DNA of 8,118 bases from Patescibacteria group bacterium (GTDB lineage Bacteria > Patescibacteriota > Patescibacteriia > Veblenbacterales > UBA10138): positions 1 to 8,118 of the forward strand of contig DOPF01000036.1 of NCBI GenBank assembly GCA_003512705.1, given 5' to 3'. Each line of letters starts with the position of its first letter. The stretch's first letter is position 1. Below, one piece after another: positions 1-5,580 of this stretch. The position numbers and the translations under genes were made by a program. The notes below the pieces were generated by a model, which was not told where the DNA came from, made no database searches, and was given only the letters and a program-made list of their open reading frames with translations.

Positions 1-1458
1 ACTCATTTAACTTTTTTTGAAATGCTTGGTCATTTTTCCTTCGGCGATTATTTCAAAAAAGAAACTATTGCTTGGACCTACGAACTATTAACAGAGGAAT
101 TTAAAATATCACCCGAGCGCATAAGAGTGACTGTCTTTGGTGGAGATAAATCAGTACCTTTTGATGAAGAATCCTTTTCTGTTTGGTCAAAAGTATTACC
201 TAAAGATAAGATTGGTAAGGGTGTGCGTGCAGATAATTTTTGGGGTCCGGTGGGTAGTGAGGGTCCTTGCGGCGCCTGCAATGAGGTTTATGTGGATGAT
301 GTAGAAGTAGCTACACTTGTTTTTGTGGAATACTATAGCAAGGTAGACGGAAGTCTAGAAAAATTAGACCAAAAAGGTGTCGATGTTGGTTGGGGGTTTG
401 AGCGGCTAATAGTAAAATTACAGGGATTAAAAAATGTTTTTGAGACGGATTTATTTACGCCGATTATGTCTTTATTACCAAATGATCTTGATGAGCGCAA
501 AAAGAGGATTATTGCTGATCACATTAGGGCAATTTCCTTTTTGGTTTCTGACGGCTTGAGGCCATCTAACAAGGAGGCGGGGTATGTTTTGCGGCGGTTA
601 ATGCGACGCATTATATCGTATGGCGAGATTAATTTTTCCATTTTAATTCATAAAGTTGTTGAAGTATATAGTATTTACTATAGTGAACTAAACGAGGGAA
701 TCATAAATTCAGAATTTCATGATGAATATTCAAAGTTTAAGAAGACGCTAGCGCGCGGTTTGCGCAAGTTTAACGAGATTACAGAGACATACATGAATGG
801 AAAATTAACTGATAGATGCCTATCGACTTACGCGGTGTTTGATTTGTATCAGTCAGATGGATTCCCTTTTGATCTAATTAAGGAAAAGGCGAAAGAGAGG
901 GGTTTGGATGTTGATGAGGTTGCCTTTCAAAGAATGTTGGAAGGGCACCAGAAATTATCGCGTACGTCATCCGTGGGAACATTTAAAGGGGGATTGGTTG
1001 ATCATGAGCCCCAAACAATTAAACATCACACTGCTCATCATTTGTTATTAGCGGCATTACGACAGGTTTTAGGTAATCATGTGTTACAACGCGGGTCTAA
1101 TGTTTCTAGTGAGCGATTACGAATTGACTTTGCTCATCCAGAAAAAGTTACAGCGGAACAATTAAAAAAAGTTGAAGAGATTGTGAACAAGGCAATTGAA
1201 TCGGATCTTGAAGTTAAAAAAGAAGAAATGCCTAAAGTTGAGGCGGAAAAATTGGGAGCATTGGCCGAGTTTGGAGCCAAGTATGGCGACACGGTTTCGG
1301 TTTACACAATTTTAAATAAAGACGGTTCCGTATTTAGCCGTGAGTTTTGCGGCGGTCCGCATGTAAATAGAACTGAGGAAATTGGCAATTTTAAAATAAT
1401 AAAAGAAGAAGCGGTAGCGGCAGGTATTCGTAGAATCAAGGCAAAATCAGAAAAATAA
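1..1458 (+). CDS. alaS: Alanine--tRNA ligase, C-terminal 485 residues (5' end outside window)
   Basis: Charges tRNA-Ala with alanine in the cytoplasm and hydrolyses mischarged Ser/Gly-tRNA-Ala. The frame is open from base 1 (THLTFFE precedes MLGHFSFGDYFKK), so the ATG at 22 is an internal Met inside class II motif 2, not the start. In order over the visible fragment: GPCGAC at residues 88-93; motif 3 GWGFER at 130-135; RPSNKEAGYVLRRLMRR at 187-203, a hallmark of the AlaRS central domain; the editing-site HxxxH (H343, H347); and its partner CGGPH (C450, H454). Only about 30 residues separate the helical domain from HxxxH, so the usual beta-barrel with the TPFYAESGGQ motif is absent. The protein stops about 30 residues after CGGPH, so the C-Ala domain is also absent. 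This matches the short AlaRS form I recall from Patescibacteria. The stop is followed at once by a terminator belonging to the opposite strand. Confidence 0.97.
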   Translation, partial: THLTFFEMLGHFSFGDYFKKETIAWTYELLTEEFKISPERIRVTVFGGDKSVPFDEESFSVWSKVLPKDKIGKGVRADNFWGPVGSEGPCGACNEVYVDDVEVATLVFVEYYSKVDGSLEKLDQKGVDVGWGFERLIVKLQGLKNVFETDLFTPIMSLLPNDLDERKKRIIADHIRAISFLVSDGLRPSNKEAGYVLRRLMRRIISYGEINFSILIHKVVEVYSIYYSELNEGIINSEFHDEYSKFKKTLARGLRKFNEITETYMNGKLTDRCLSTYAVFDLYQSDGFPFDLIKEKAKERGLDVDEVAFQRMLEGHQKLSRTSSVGTFKGGLVDHEPQTIKHHTAHHLLLAALRQVLGNHVLQRGSNVSSERLRIDFAHPEKVTAEQLKKVEEIVNKAIESDLEVKKEEMPKVEAEKLGALAEFGAKYGDTVSVYTILNKDGSVFSREFCGGPHVNRTEEIGNFKIIKEEAVAAGIRRIKAKSEK

Positions 1459-1488
1459 AAACGCCCGGAGCAAACTTCTGCTCAGGGC
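1457..1488 (-). terminator. Intrinsic terminator of the small minus-strand gene
   Basis: Read on the minus strand, GCCCTGAGCA (1488-1479) pairs with TGCTCCGGGC (1472-1463) around a 6-nt loop, 9 of 10 pairs matched, followed by five T (1461-1457). The T-run lies only on the minus-strand side, so it works for the minus gene. The hairpin could still help stop or protect the 3' end of alaS mRNA, whose stop codon it touches. Confidence 0.8.
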
Positions 1489-1511
1489 AAGAACAAAATG
1501 CGGCTACGCCG

Positions 1512-1655
1512 CTACATTAAAAAATATTTCAAGAAGTCCTCGCGGACATGATCAACTGCCTGCTGTAACTCCTTGCGGAATCTGTAGCAGAACGCTGCTA
1601 CAAACGCGAGCATCATGATGCCCGTTAAAAGAACTGGAATCGACGCTTGATTCAT
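1512..1655 (-). CDS. Small single-helix membrane protein, 47 aa, function unknown
   Basis: ATG at 1655 to TAG at 1514-1512, minus strand. The product begins MNQASIPVLLTGIMMLAFVA and continues AFCYRF, then RKELQQAVDHVREDFLKYFLM. Residues 6-24 form one strongly hydrophobic helix, followed by a charged, likely amphipathic cytoplasmic tail (N-out/C-in by the positive-inside rule, inferred). Three signals make this a complete transcription unit and not a chance frame: a TTGACA/TAGTAT promoter at 1724-1751, a CAAGG ribosome binding site at 1666-1662 with 6 nt to the start, and a terminator 23 nt beyond the stop. It is the only minus-strand gene supported here and is less AT-rich than its surroundings. 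I do not recognise the family. Size and topology would fit a type I toxin or a small membrane-complex subunit, but no sequence evidence picks either. The alternative is a non-coding RNA. Confidence 0.6.
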   Translation of the reverse strand: MNQASIPVLLTGIMMLAFVAAFCYRFRKELQQAVDHVREDFLKYFLM

Positions 1656-1660
1656 AAGGC

Positions 1661-1666
1661 ACCTTG
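1661..1666 (-). promoter_or_regulatory. Shine-Dalgarno of the small membrane protein gene
   Basis: The minus strand reads CAAGGT, with 6 nt between AAGG and the ATG at 1655. It is one of the few clear Shine-Dalgarno sequences in the window and decides this start. Confidence 0.6.
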
Positions 1667-1723
1667 TCTGATGTGTGATTTGATTTGTGATTTAAAAAGA
1701 ACGAAAACTAATTTTATTTTGTA

Positions 1724-1751
1724 ATACTACCCTTTTAAATTAGATTGTCAA
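1724..1751 (-). promoter_or_regulatory. Sigma70-type promoter for the small minus-strand gene
   Basis: The minus strand carries a perfect -35 TTGACA (1751-1746), a 16-nt spacer and the -10 TAGTAT (1729-1724, 4 of 6 matches). Transcription would begin near 1717, giving a leader of about 60 nt. The -35 box lies only 23 nt from the divergent start at 1775, so the two genes share a control region. Confidence 0.65.
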
Positions 1752-1764
1752 TACCCTTTTTGTG

Positions 1765-1770
1765 TATAAC
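1765..1770 (+). promoter_or_regulatory. Possible -10 box just upstream of the 222-aa membrane protein gene
   Basis: TATAAC ends 4 nt before the ATG at 1775, and no Shine-Dalgarno is visible. If used, the transcript would start at or beside the start codon (leaderless). No good -35 is present, so this is tentative. Confidence 0.35.
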
Positions 1771-1774
1771 TTAA

Positions 1775-2443
1775 ATGTCAAAAATTAGGCACCATCACAT
1801 ATTTGTCAGCCGGCGGGGGAAATTTTGGCTAAGATTATTTATTTTATTAGCAATTTTAGCAATAGCAGGCGTTATTATTTTAGTTGGCAATAAAATAACC
1901 TACATTATTACACCGGAAGTTGAAACTTTGTCTACCCCAACCACCATTAAAATTGACTTAACAGCCAGCCAGCCTGTTTATAGCCTTAATGTTATACCGG
2001 GCCGATTTCTAAATATAGGTGAAAATGTGTCTAAATTAGCCAGCCAGGGGTTTAGTGTAATTTTTTCAGATAATAAAACAATTGTTTATAAAAATACCGA
2101 TTGGGATAAGTTAGTAGACGCTCTGGCTCAGGCCAGTCGCGCTAGCAACAAAATCACTTACCGGCCTGTGTCTGTCAGTCAGTCGTCTGATTGGCAGACG
2201 GGTGGCGAGGGCCAAGTATATCAAGCGTTTTTTACAATTAACCAAGAAGTAATTACTAATTTCCCGTTGGAGACATGGCAAAAAAATTTGTCGGGTTTTT
2301 CCACAGAAGACGGACAAATCTGGCTGCAAAATCAATCAGGAGTAGCGAGTGCAAAAATTGGCAGCAAATGGAATTTTTTAGCTAACTTTAGCATAAAAAT
2401 GCTTAATTTACATCCGCGGGTAGTTATACAGCTTGACATATAG
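1775..2443 (+). CDS. Membrane-anchored protein with extracytoplasmic domain, 222 aa, function unknown
   Basis: The N-terminus is basic (SKIRHHHIFVSRRGK), followed by a single transmembrane helix at about residues 19-38 with no signal-peptidase site. The remaining roughly 180 residues are then probably outside the membrane. Residues 46-76 (ITPEVETLSTPTTIKIDL ... LNVIPGR) and the C-terminal part (LSGFSTEDGQIWLQNQSGV ... HPRVVIQLDI) resemble, from memory only, segments of larger Patescibacteria envelope proteins often annotated as baseplate J-like. The protein is much shorter than those, so it may be a reduced relative. The start at 1775 is the only one that keeps the basic N-terminus and helix intact; it has no Shine-Dalgarno but has TATAAC 4 nt upstream. 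The stop TAG lies inside the spacer of the next promoter, and the gene is not obviously linked to the ribosomal genes that follow. Confidence 0.8.
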   Translation: MSKIRHHHIFVSRRGKFWLRLFILLAILAIAGVIILVGNKITYIITPEVETLSTPTTIKIDLTASQPVYSLNVIPGRFLNIGENVSKLASQGFSVIFSDNKTIVYKNTDWDKLVDALAQASRASNKITYRPVSVSQSSDWQTGGEGQVYQAFFTINQEVITNFPLETWQKNLSGFSTEDGQIWLQNQSGVASAKIGSKWNFLANFSIKMLNLHPRVVIQLDI

Positions 2444-2460
2444 CCTAAAAATTATATACT
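2433..2460 (+). promoter_or_regulatory. Sigma70-type promoter of the infA/ribosomal protein operon
   Basis: Perfect -35 TTGACA at 2433-2438, a 16-nt spacer, and -10 TATACT at 2455-2460 (5 of 6). The -35 lies in the last codons of the preceding gene. Predicted start is near 2467, leaving a leader of about 155 nt before infA. Confidence 0.7.
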
Positions 2461-2463
2461 TTA

Positions 2464-2595
2464 GGACAGTTAATAACTTAACTTTTAACCCTTAATTTAA
2501 AGGGGGACAGTAAGAAGCATTGATTTTTCAATCTACTTACAGTTTAGAATCGTAAGATTTATGTCAGCCGACGTAGTTTGATAGGCGACATAAAT
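2464..2595 (+). promoter_or_regulatory. Structured 5' leader of infA, possible attenuator
   Basis: Three successive hairpins can be drawn. (1) CCCTT 2489-2493 with AAGGG 2500-2504. (2) GTAAG 2510-2514 with CTTAC 2536-2540, enclosing ATTGA 2519-2523 with TCAAT 2528-2532 over a TTTT loop. (3) ATTTATGTC 2557-2565 plus GCC 2567-2569 with GGC 2584-2586 plus GACATAAAT 2587-2595, i.e. 12 bp with one bulged A. The third is followed by a T-rich run (2595-2604), so it could act as a weak attenuator, although its stem is AT-rich. No known riboswitch class is recognised. Confidence 0.4.
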
Positions 2596-2622
2596 TTTAT
2601 TTTTGACCTTAATTTTGTTTTA

Positions 2623-2856
2623 GTGACTGAGACAATAAAAACTAACGCTAAAGGTTTTTTGGAGGTGGATGGTACGGTAGATGAGTTATTGCCGGCGGCG
2701 TCGTTTAAAGTAACCTTGGATAATGGCCACGCGGTGTTGTGTCACCTGTCGGGGAAAATGCGGATGTATCGTATTCGCCTAATGCCCGGCGATAAAGTTA
2801 AAGTGGAAATGACCCCGTATGATTTAACTAAGGGGAGAATAGTATATAGGTATTAA
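2623..2856 (+). CDS. infA: Translation initiation factor IF-1
   Basis: Small OB-fold protein that binds the 30S A site during initiation together with IF-2 and IF-3. At 77 residues it is close to the usual 72. It shows the full family pattern: [65 protein letters not shown] chose GTG at 2623 because it puts the OB fold at the usual distance from the N-terminus. An in-frame TTG at 2578 would add 15 hydrophobic residues not seen in the family, inside the third leader hairpin. There is no Shine-Dalgarno. The stop codon TAA shares its last A with the left arm of the inverted-repeat element before rpmJ. First gene of the ribosomal operon. Confidence 0.95.
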   Translation: MTETIKTNAKGFLEVDGTVDELLPAASFKVTLDNGHAVLCHLSGKMRMYRIRLMPGDKVKVEMTPYDLTKGRIVYRY

Positions 2857-2996
2857 CCCAGTAATACAACTTTGCTTAAGCTCGCTCACGCAAATAATTT
2901 ACTAATCTAAATGCATTTAGAGTATCAATCAATACAATTTAATCATTCACTTCTAACCTCGCTTATTTATTTGCGAGCAAAGTTGATATACTGGGT
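2856..2996 (+). repeat. Inverted-repeat element, copy 1, upstream of rpmJ
   Basis: The left arm 2856-2875 begins ACCCAGTAATACAACTT and the right arm 2977-2996 contains AAGTTGATATACTGGGT. They pair as 8 bp, a symmetric 3x3 mismatch (ATA opposite ATA), then 9 bp. Inside, CGCAAATAA (2889-2897) pairs with TTATTTGCG (2967-2975), and a perfect 14-nt palindrome CTAAATGCATTTAG sits at 2907-2920. The right arm ends directly at the rpmJ ATG and contains TATACT (2987-2992), a -10-like hexamer. The same arms occur at 5581-5719. It may be an RNA regulatory element, a promoter-associated repeat or a MITE-like relic. Confidence 0.8.
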
Positions 2997-3110
2997 ATGA
3001 AAGTACGAGCATCAGTTAAACCCATGTGTCAAAAGTGTAAGCGTATCCGGCGCGGTAAACGCTTATTTATTATTTGTTCTAATCCTAAACACAAGCAACG
3101 TCAGGGCTAA
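2997..3110 (+). CDS. rpmJ: 50S ribosomal protein L36
   Basis: Basic 37-residue zinc-ribbon protein of the large subunit, bound to 23S rRNA near the L7/L12 stalk base. The whole protein fits the family: [20 protein letters not shown], then [17 protein letters not shown], with the zinc ligands C11, C14, C27 and H32 all present (the C+ form). The start is unambiguous because the family begins MKVRASVK. It follows infA, the usual bacterial order, but is separated from it by the 141-nt inverted-repeat element whose right arm touches the start codon. There is no Shine-Dalgarno; the 5' context is CTGGGT-ATG. Confidence 0.97.
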   Translation: MKVRASVKPMCQKCKRIRRGKRLFIICSNPKHKQRQG

Positions 3111-3142
3111 TGGCCACTGGCTAGTTGCTAATAGCTAATTAC

Positions 3143-3532
3143 ATGGCACGTATTGCCGGTATTAATCTACCAAATAACAAGCGGGTGGAAATAGCCTTGA
3201 CTTATATTTATGGCATTGGCTTGTCAAAGTCAAAATTGATATTAGCGCAGGCTAATGTCGACGGAAACATTCGCGCCCAAGATTTGTCCGAGCAGCAGGT
3301 AAACAAGTTAAGAGAAATTATTGAAACCGGGCACCGGGTGGAGGGTGATTTAAAACGTGAAGTTTTACTAAACATTAAACGGCTAAAAGAAATTGGTTCA
3401 TATCGCGGTTCCCGCCACACTAAAGGTTTACCAGCGCGGGGGCAAAAGACCAAAACCAATACCCGAACGGTTCGCGGTAACGTTAGACGGACAATGGGTT
3501 CGGGTCGTAAGCCGGCAGCTCAAAAAACATAA
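3143..3532 (+). CDS. rpsM: 30S ribosomal protein S13
   Basis: Head protein of the small subunit; contacts 16S rRNA, P-site tRNA through its C-terminal tail, and forms bridges to the 50S. 129 residues, slightly above the usual 118-126. It begins [26 protein letters not shown], with the helix-hairpin-helix segment [20 protein letters not shown], and ends with the diagnostic [21 protein letters not shown] stretch interrupted only by normal variation, then a basic tail. I chose ATG 3143 over an in-frame TTG at 3125 because MARIAG is the family start. It lies 32 nt after rpmJ; the gap holds a CTAATAGCTAATTA repeat also found before rplQ. No Shine-Dalgarno is visible. Confidence 0.97.
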   Translation: MARIAGINLPNNKRVEIALTYIYGIGLSKSKLILAQANVDGNIRAQDLSEQQVNKLREIIETGHRVEGDLKREVLLNIKRLKEIGSYRGSRHTKGLPARGQKTKTNTRTVRGNVRRTMGSGRKPAAQKT

Positions 3533-3535
3533 TTT

Positions 3536-3967
3536 ATGGAAGAAGTTAAGACAACTACAACCGAAAAAACCACTGACGAAGCGGCGGTCAAAACTGTTCG
3601 TCGTTCTCGGCGCAAGCGGCAAGTGATTCGTGGTGTGGCGCATATTCAGGCGAGCTACAATAACACTATTGTTAGTTTGAGTGACCCTAATGGTAATATT
3701 ATCGCTTCAGCTTCAGCTGGGCAGGCTGGATTTAAGGGTCCTAAAAAGGCTACACCATATGCTGCTGGTATTGTGGTTAGAAATGCGGTGGAGAAAGCCA
3801 AAGCTTATGGTTTACGCGAAGTAGACGTCCGGATCAAGGGGGTGGGAGTTAGTCGTGAGGCGGCGGTGCGGGCATTGTACGCTAATGGCGTTAATGTTTT
3901 ATCAATTAAGGACATTACCCCAACACCTCATAATGGTTGCCGTCCGCGTAAACCACGGAGAGTATAA
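3536..3967 (+). CDS. rpsK: 30S ribosomal protein S11
   Basis: Platform protein of the small subunit near the E site and the anti-Shine-Dalgarno end of 16S rRNA. 143 residues. The conserved body starts near residue 32 (GVAHIQASYNNTIVSLSDPNGN), followed by ASAGQAGFKGPKKATPYAAG, then GVGVSREAAVRALYANGVNV and the ending DITPTPHNGCRPRKPRRV, the universal S11 tail. The first ~30 residues form an extension that is Thr/Glu-rich (EEVKTTTTEKTTDEAA) and then Arg-rich (RRSRRKRQ), longer than in E. coli. It starts 3 nt after the S13 stop with no Shine-Dalgarno, consistent with translational coupling. Confidence 0.97.
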   Translation: MEEVKTTTTEKTTDEAAVKTVRRSRRKRQVIRGVAHIQASYNNTIVSLSDPNGNIIASASAGQAGFKGPKKATPYAAGIVVRNAVEKAKAYGLREVDVRIKGVGVSREAAVRALYANGVNVLSIKDITPTPHNGCRPRKPRRV

Positions 3968-3969
3968 TT

Positions 3970-4581
3970 ATGGCAAGATACTTAGGACCAAAACATCGGC
4001 TGTGTCGGCGCTTGGGCGAAAAAGTTTGCACTAGCGACAAGTGTCCGATGATGCGCCGCAATTACCCCGCCGGAGTTCATGGGGTTAAGGGTCGGGGTAA
4101 GCTGACGGCTTTCGGCCGACAGCTGCAAGAAAAACAAAAGGCTCGATATACTTATGGTATTTTAGAGCGGCAGTTTCATCGCTACTATGACACAGCCATT
4201 AAGCGGCGCGAGGCGACCGACTTGTTAATGATGCAACTATTGGAAACTAGGCTTGATAATGTAGTTTTCCGATTGGGCTTAGCCAAAACACGAGCAGCGG
4301 CCAGACAACTAGTCGGCCATGGCCACGTAAAAGTTAATGACAAAAAAGTGGATATACCATCATATCAAGTGAAGGCTGGGCAAACTATCGGGATTGACGA
4401 GGCAAGTCTAAAATCCGCTTACTTTACCGAGCTTAAGAAAAATTGGGGCAAGCAGATAGTGCCAGAATGGCTGGCGGCGGACGGGAAAGAATTAAAAGGG
4501 CAAATGTTGTCACAACCGGCGCGAGAACAGATGCCACAAAATATTGATATGAGTTTAATCGTTGAATTTTATTCTAAATAA
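3970..4581 (+). CDS. rpsD: 30S ribosomal protein S4
   Basis: Primary binder of the 16S rRNA 5' domain and an early nucleator of 30S assembly; also part of the mRNA entry tunnel. 203 residues, normal length. It begins MARYLGPKHRLCRRLGEKVC. Three cysteines (C12, C20, C25) in the N-terminal region recall zinc-binding (C+) S4, although the fourth classical ligand is not evident. NYPAGVHG and QLQEKQKARYTYGILERQF follow. The S4 RNA-binding domain lies at about 92-155 (ETRLDNVVFRLGLAKTRAAA, then GHGHVKVN). The start is 2 nt after the rpsK stop, with GGAG at 3956-3959 as a plausible Shine-Dalgarno. In many bacteria S4 represses its own operon; no such site is identified here. Confidence 0.97.
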   Translation: MARYLGPKHRLCRRLGEKVCTSDKCPMMRRNYPAGVHGVKGRGKLTAFGRQLQEKQKARYTYGILERQFHRYYDTAIKRREATDLLMMQLLETRLDNVVFRLGLAKTRAAARQLVGHGHVKVNDKKVDIPSYQVKAGQTIGIDEASLKSAYFTELKKNWGKQIVPEWLAADGKELKGQMLSQPAREQMPQNIDMSLIVEFYSK

Positions 4582-4595
4582 TAATTTCTTGCCTT

Positions 4596-5381
4596 ATGGA
4601 ATCACTACCCCTACCACAACATATTAAGGTAATCAATAAAGGTTTAAATCATGACCTAGTGGTGATTGAACCTTGCTGGCCCGGCTATGGTACGACCTTG
4701 GCCAATTCTTTACGACGGGTGTTATTGTCGGCTTTACCGGGTGCGGCCGTGACGTCAGTTAAAATTAATTCAGTGAATCATGAATTTTCTTCTTTACCCG
4801 GCGTAAAAGAAGATGTAATTGATATTATTTTGAACCTTAAAAGGTTGCGTTTAAAAATTTTTAGCGACGTTCCGGTTAAGATTTCTTTAAAAGCTTCGGG
4901 TGAAGGTCAGGTGACGGCTAAAAATATTAAGGCCACCAGTGACGTAGAAATTATTAATCATGACTTACACATTGCAACTTTAACCGATAAAAAAGCCGAA
5001 TTAGATATGGAGCTAACTGTGGCTAATGGGCGCGGTTATTTACCGGTGGAGGCGCGCGAAAAGGAAAAAATGGAACTAGGGCAAATTGCCATGGATGCCA
5101 TTTTTAGCCCAGTCGTTCACGTGGGTTTTTCGGTGGAGGATACTCGTGTTGGCCAGGTAACTAACTTTGACAAGGTAACTATGGATGTGTCTACCGATGG
5201 CTCTATTAGTCCTTTGGAAGCGGTTAAACAAGCTAGCCAAATATTAGTTGATCATTTTAATTTCATTGCCCAGGGGCAAGCCCCAGCGACCGAGGCAGAA
5301 ACTGAGGCCGAGGCAGAAACTAGCGTTGATGATAAACCGGCGGCTAAAAAGCGTGGACGGCCTAAGAAAGAAGCCGCCTAA
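4596..5381 (+). CDS. rpoA: RNA polymerase subunit alpha lacking the alphaCTD, with AT-hook-like tail
   Basis: The alpha dimer is the scaffold on which beta and beta' assemble. Residues 1 to about 226 are a complete alphaNTD: GYGTTLANSLRRVLLSALPG (30-49) for dimerisation, GYLPVEAREKEKMELGQIAM (147-166), and SPLEAVKQASQILVDHF (205-221). The family is normally 310-330 residues with a helix-hairpin-helix alphaCTD that binds UP-element DNA and activators. Here the protein ends at 261. After the NTD comes an Ala/Glu-rich acidic linker (228-243) containing a small internal repeat, then KKRGRPKK (251-258), which carries the RGRP core of an AT-hook, a minor-groove AT-binding motif. No alphaCTD-like sequence appears in any frame of the next 340 bases, so this is not a simple frameshift. 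The start at 4596 is 14 nt after rpsD and lacks a Shine-Dalgarno. Confidence 0.96.
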   Translation: MESLPLPQHIKVINKGLNHDLVVIEPCWPGYGTTLANSLRRVLLSALPGAAVTSVKINSVNHEFSSLPGVKEDVIDIILNLKRLRLKIFSDVPVKISLKASGEGQVTAKNIKATSDVEIINHDLHIATLTDKKAELDMELTVANGRGYLPVEAREKEKMELGQIAMDAIFSPVVHVGFSVEDTRVGQVTNFDKVTMDVSTDGSISPLEAVKQASQILVDHFNFIAQGQAPATEAETEAEAETSVDDKPAAKKRGRPKKEAA

Positions 5382-5382
5382 A

Positions 5383-5411
5383 TTCACAGTAAACAGTTCA
5401 CAGTTGACAGA
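5383..5411 (+). repeat. Imperfect ACAGTT direct repeats after rpoA
   Basis: Four closely spaced copies of a CACAGT / AACAGTT / CACAGTT / GACAG unit of about 7-8 nt lie just after the rpoA stop. This looks like slippage-type intergenic repeat sequence. It contains TTGACA (5404-5409), but no -10 follows at the right distance, so I do not call a promoter. Confidence 0.5.
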
Positions 5412-5456
5412 TAGTAATTCATTGTCGGGAACAGACTAGGGATTAAATTGAGCTGT

Positions 5457-5555
5457 GCCACCCTGCTCCTCGGCCATGAGCTCCCGCTCGGGCCTCGGGG
5501 GCCTCGGGGCCTTGAACGGCGAGGCCGAATGGCCGGTGGTGTCCCGCAGGGACAA
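5457..5555 (+). other. GC-rich self-complementary block in the rpoA-rplQ gap, possible structured RNA
   Basis: About 100 nt with GC far above the surroundings. Nested complementarity: CCAC 5458-5461 with GTGG 5536-5539; CGGCCA 5471-5476 with TGGCCG 5530-5535; GGCCTCG 5491-5497 (or its tandem copy 5500-5506) with CGAGGCC 5520-5526. A perfect 9-bp tandem repeat GGCCTCGGG occupies 5491-5508. A second, separate hairpin follows: TGTCCC 5540-5545, GCA loop, GGGACA 5549-5554. No T-run follows, so neither is a standard terminator. A 28-codon frame (ATG 5476) exists in it, but its near-total G/C third positions are unlike every neighbour. The rest of the 338-nt gap holds the ACAGTT repeats, a CTAATAACTAATTA repeat (5564-5577) and inverted-repeat copy 2. 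Confidence 0.5.
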
Positions 5556-5580
5556 ACCGTAAACTAATAACTAATTACTA

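Noticed and set aside
78..281. Minus-strand open frame inside alaS (67 aa)
   Set aside because: Overlaps a certain alaS coding region, has no start signals and resembles no family; shadow frame.
2578..2622. N-terminal extension of IF-1 from TTG 2578
   Set aside because: Adds 15 hydrophobic residues absent in the family and overlaps the third leader hairpin; GTG 2623 fits IF-1 length better.
2856..2996. Inverted-repeat element as an intrinsic terminator
   Set aside because: The loop is ~100 nt and the right arm is followed directly by the start codon, with no T-run; same for the copy at 5581-5719.
3208..3643. Open frames opposite or out of frame with rpsM/rpsK (83, 77 and 71 aa)
   Set aside because: The real S13 and S11 genes account for this DNA in full; the others are shadows created by basic, GC-richer codons.
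5404..5432. TTGACA after rpoA as promoter for rplQ
   Set aside because: No -10-like hexamer at 16-18 nt; the box is part of the ACAGTT repeats.
5476..5562. 28-aa frame in the GC-rich block (starts MSSRSGLGGL)
   Set aside because: Almost every third position is G or C, unlike all real genes here, there is no ribosome binding site, and the DNA is explained better as a self-complementary element.
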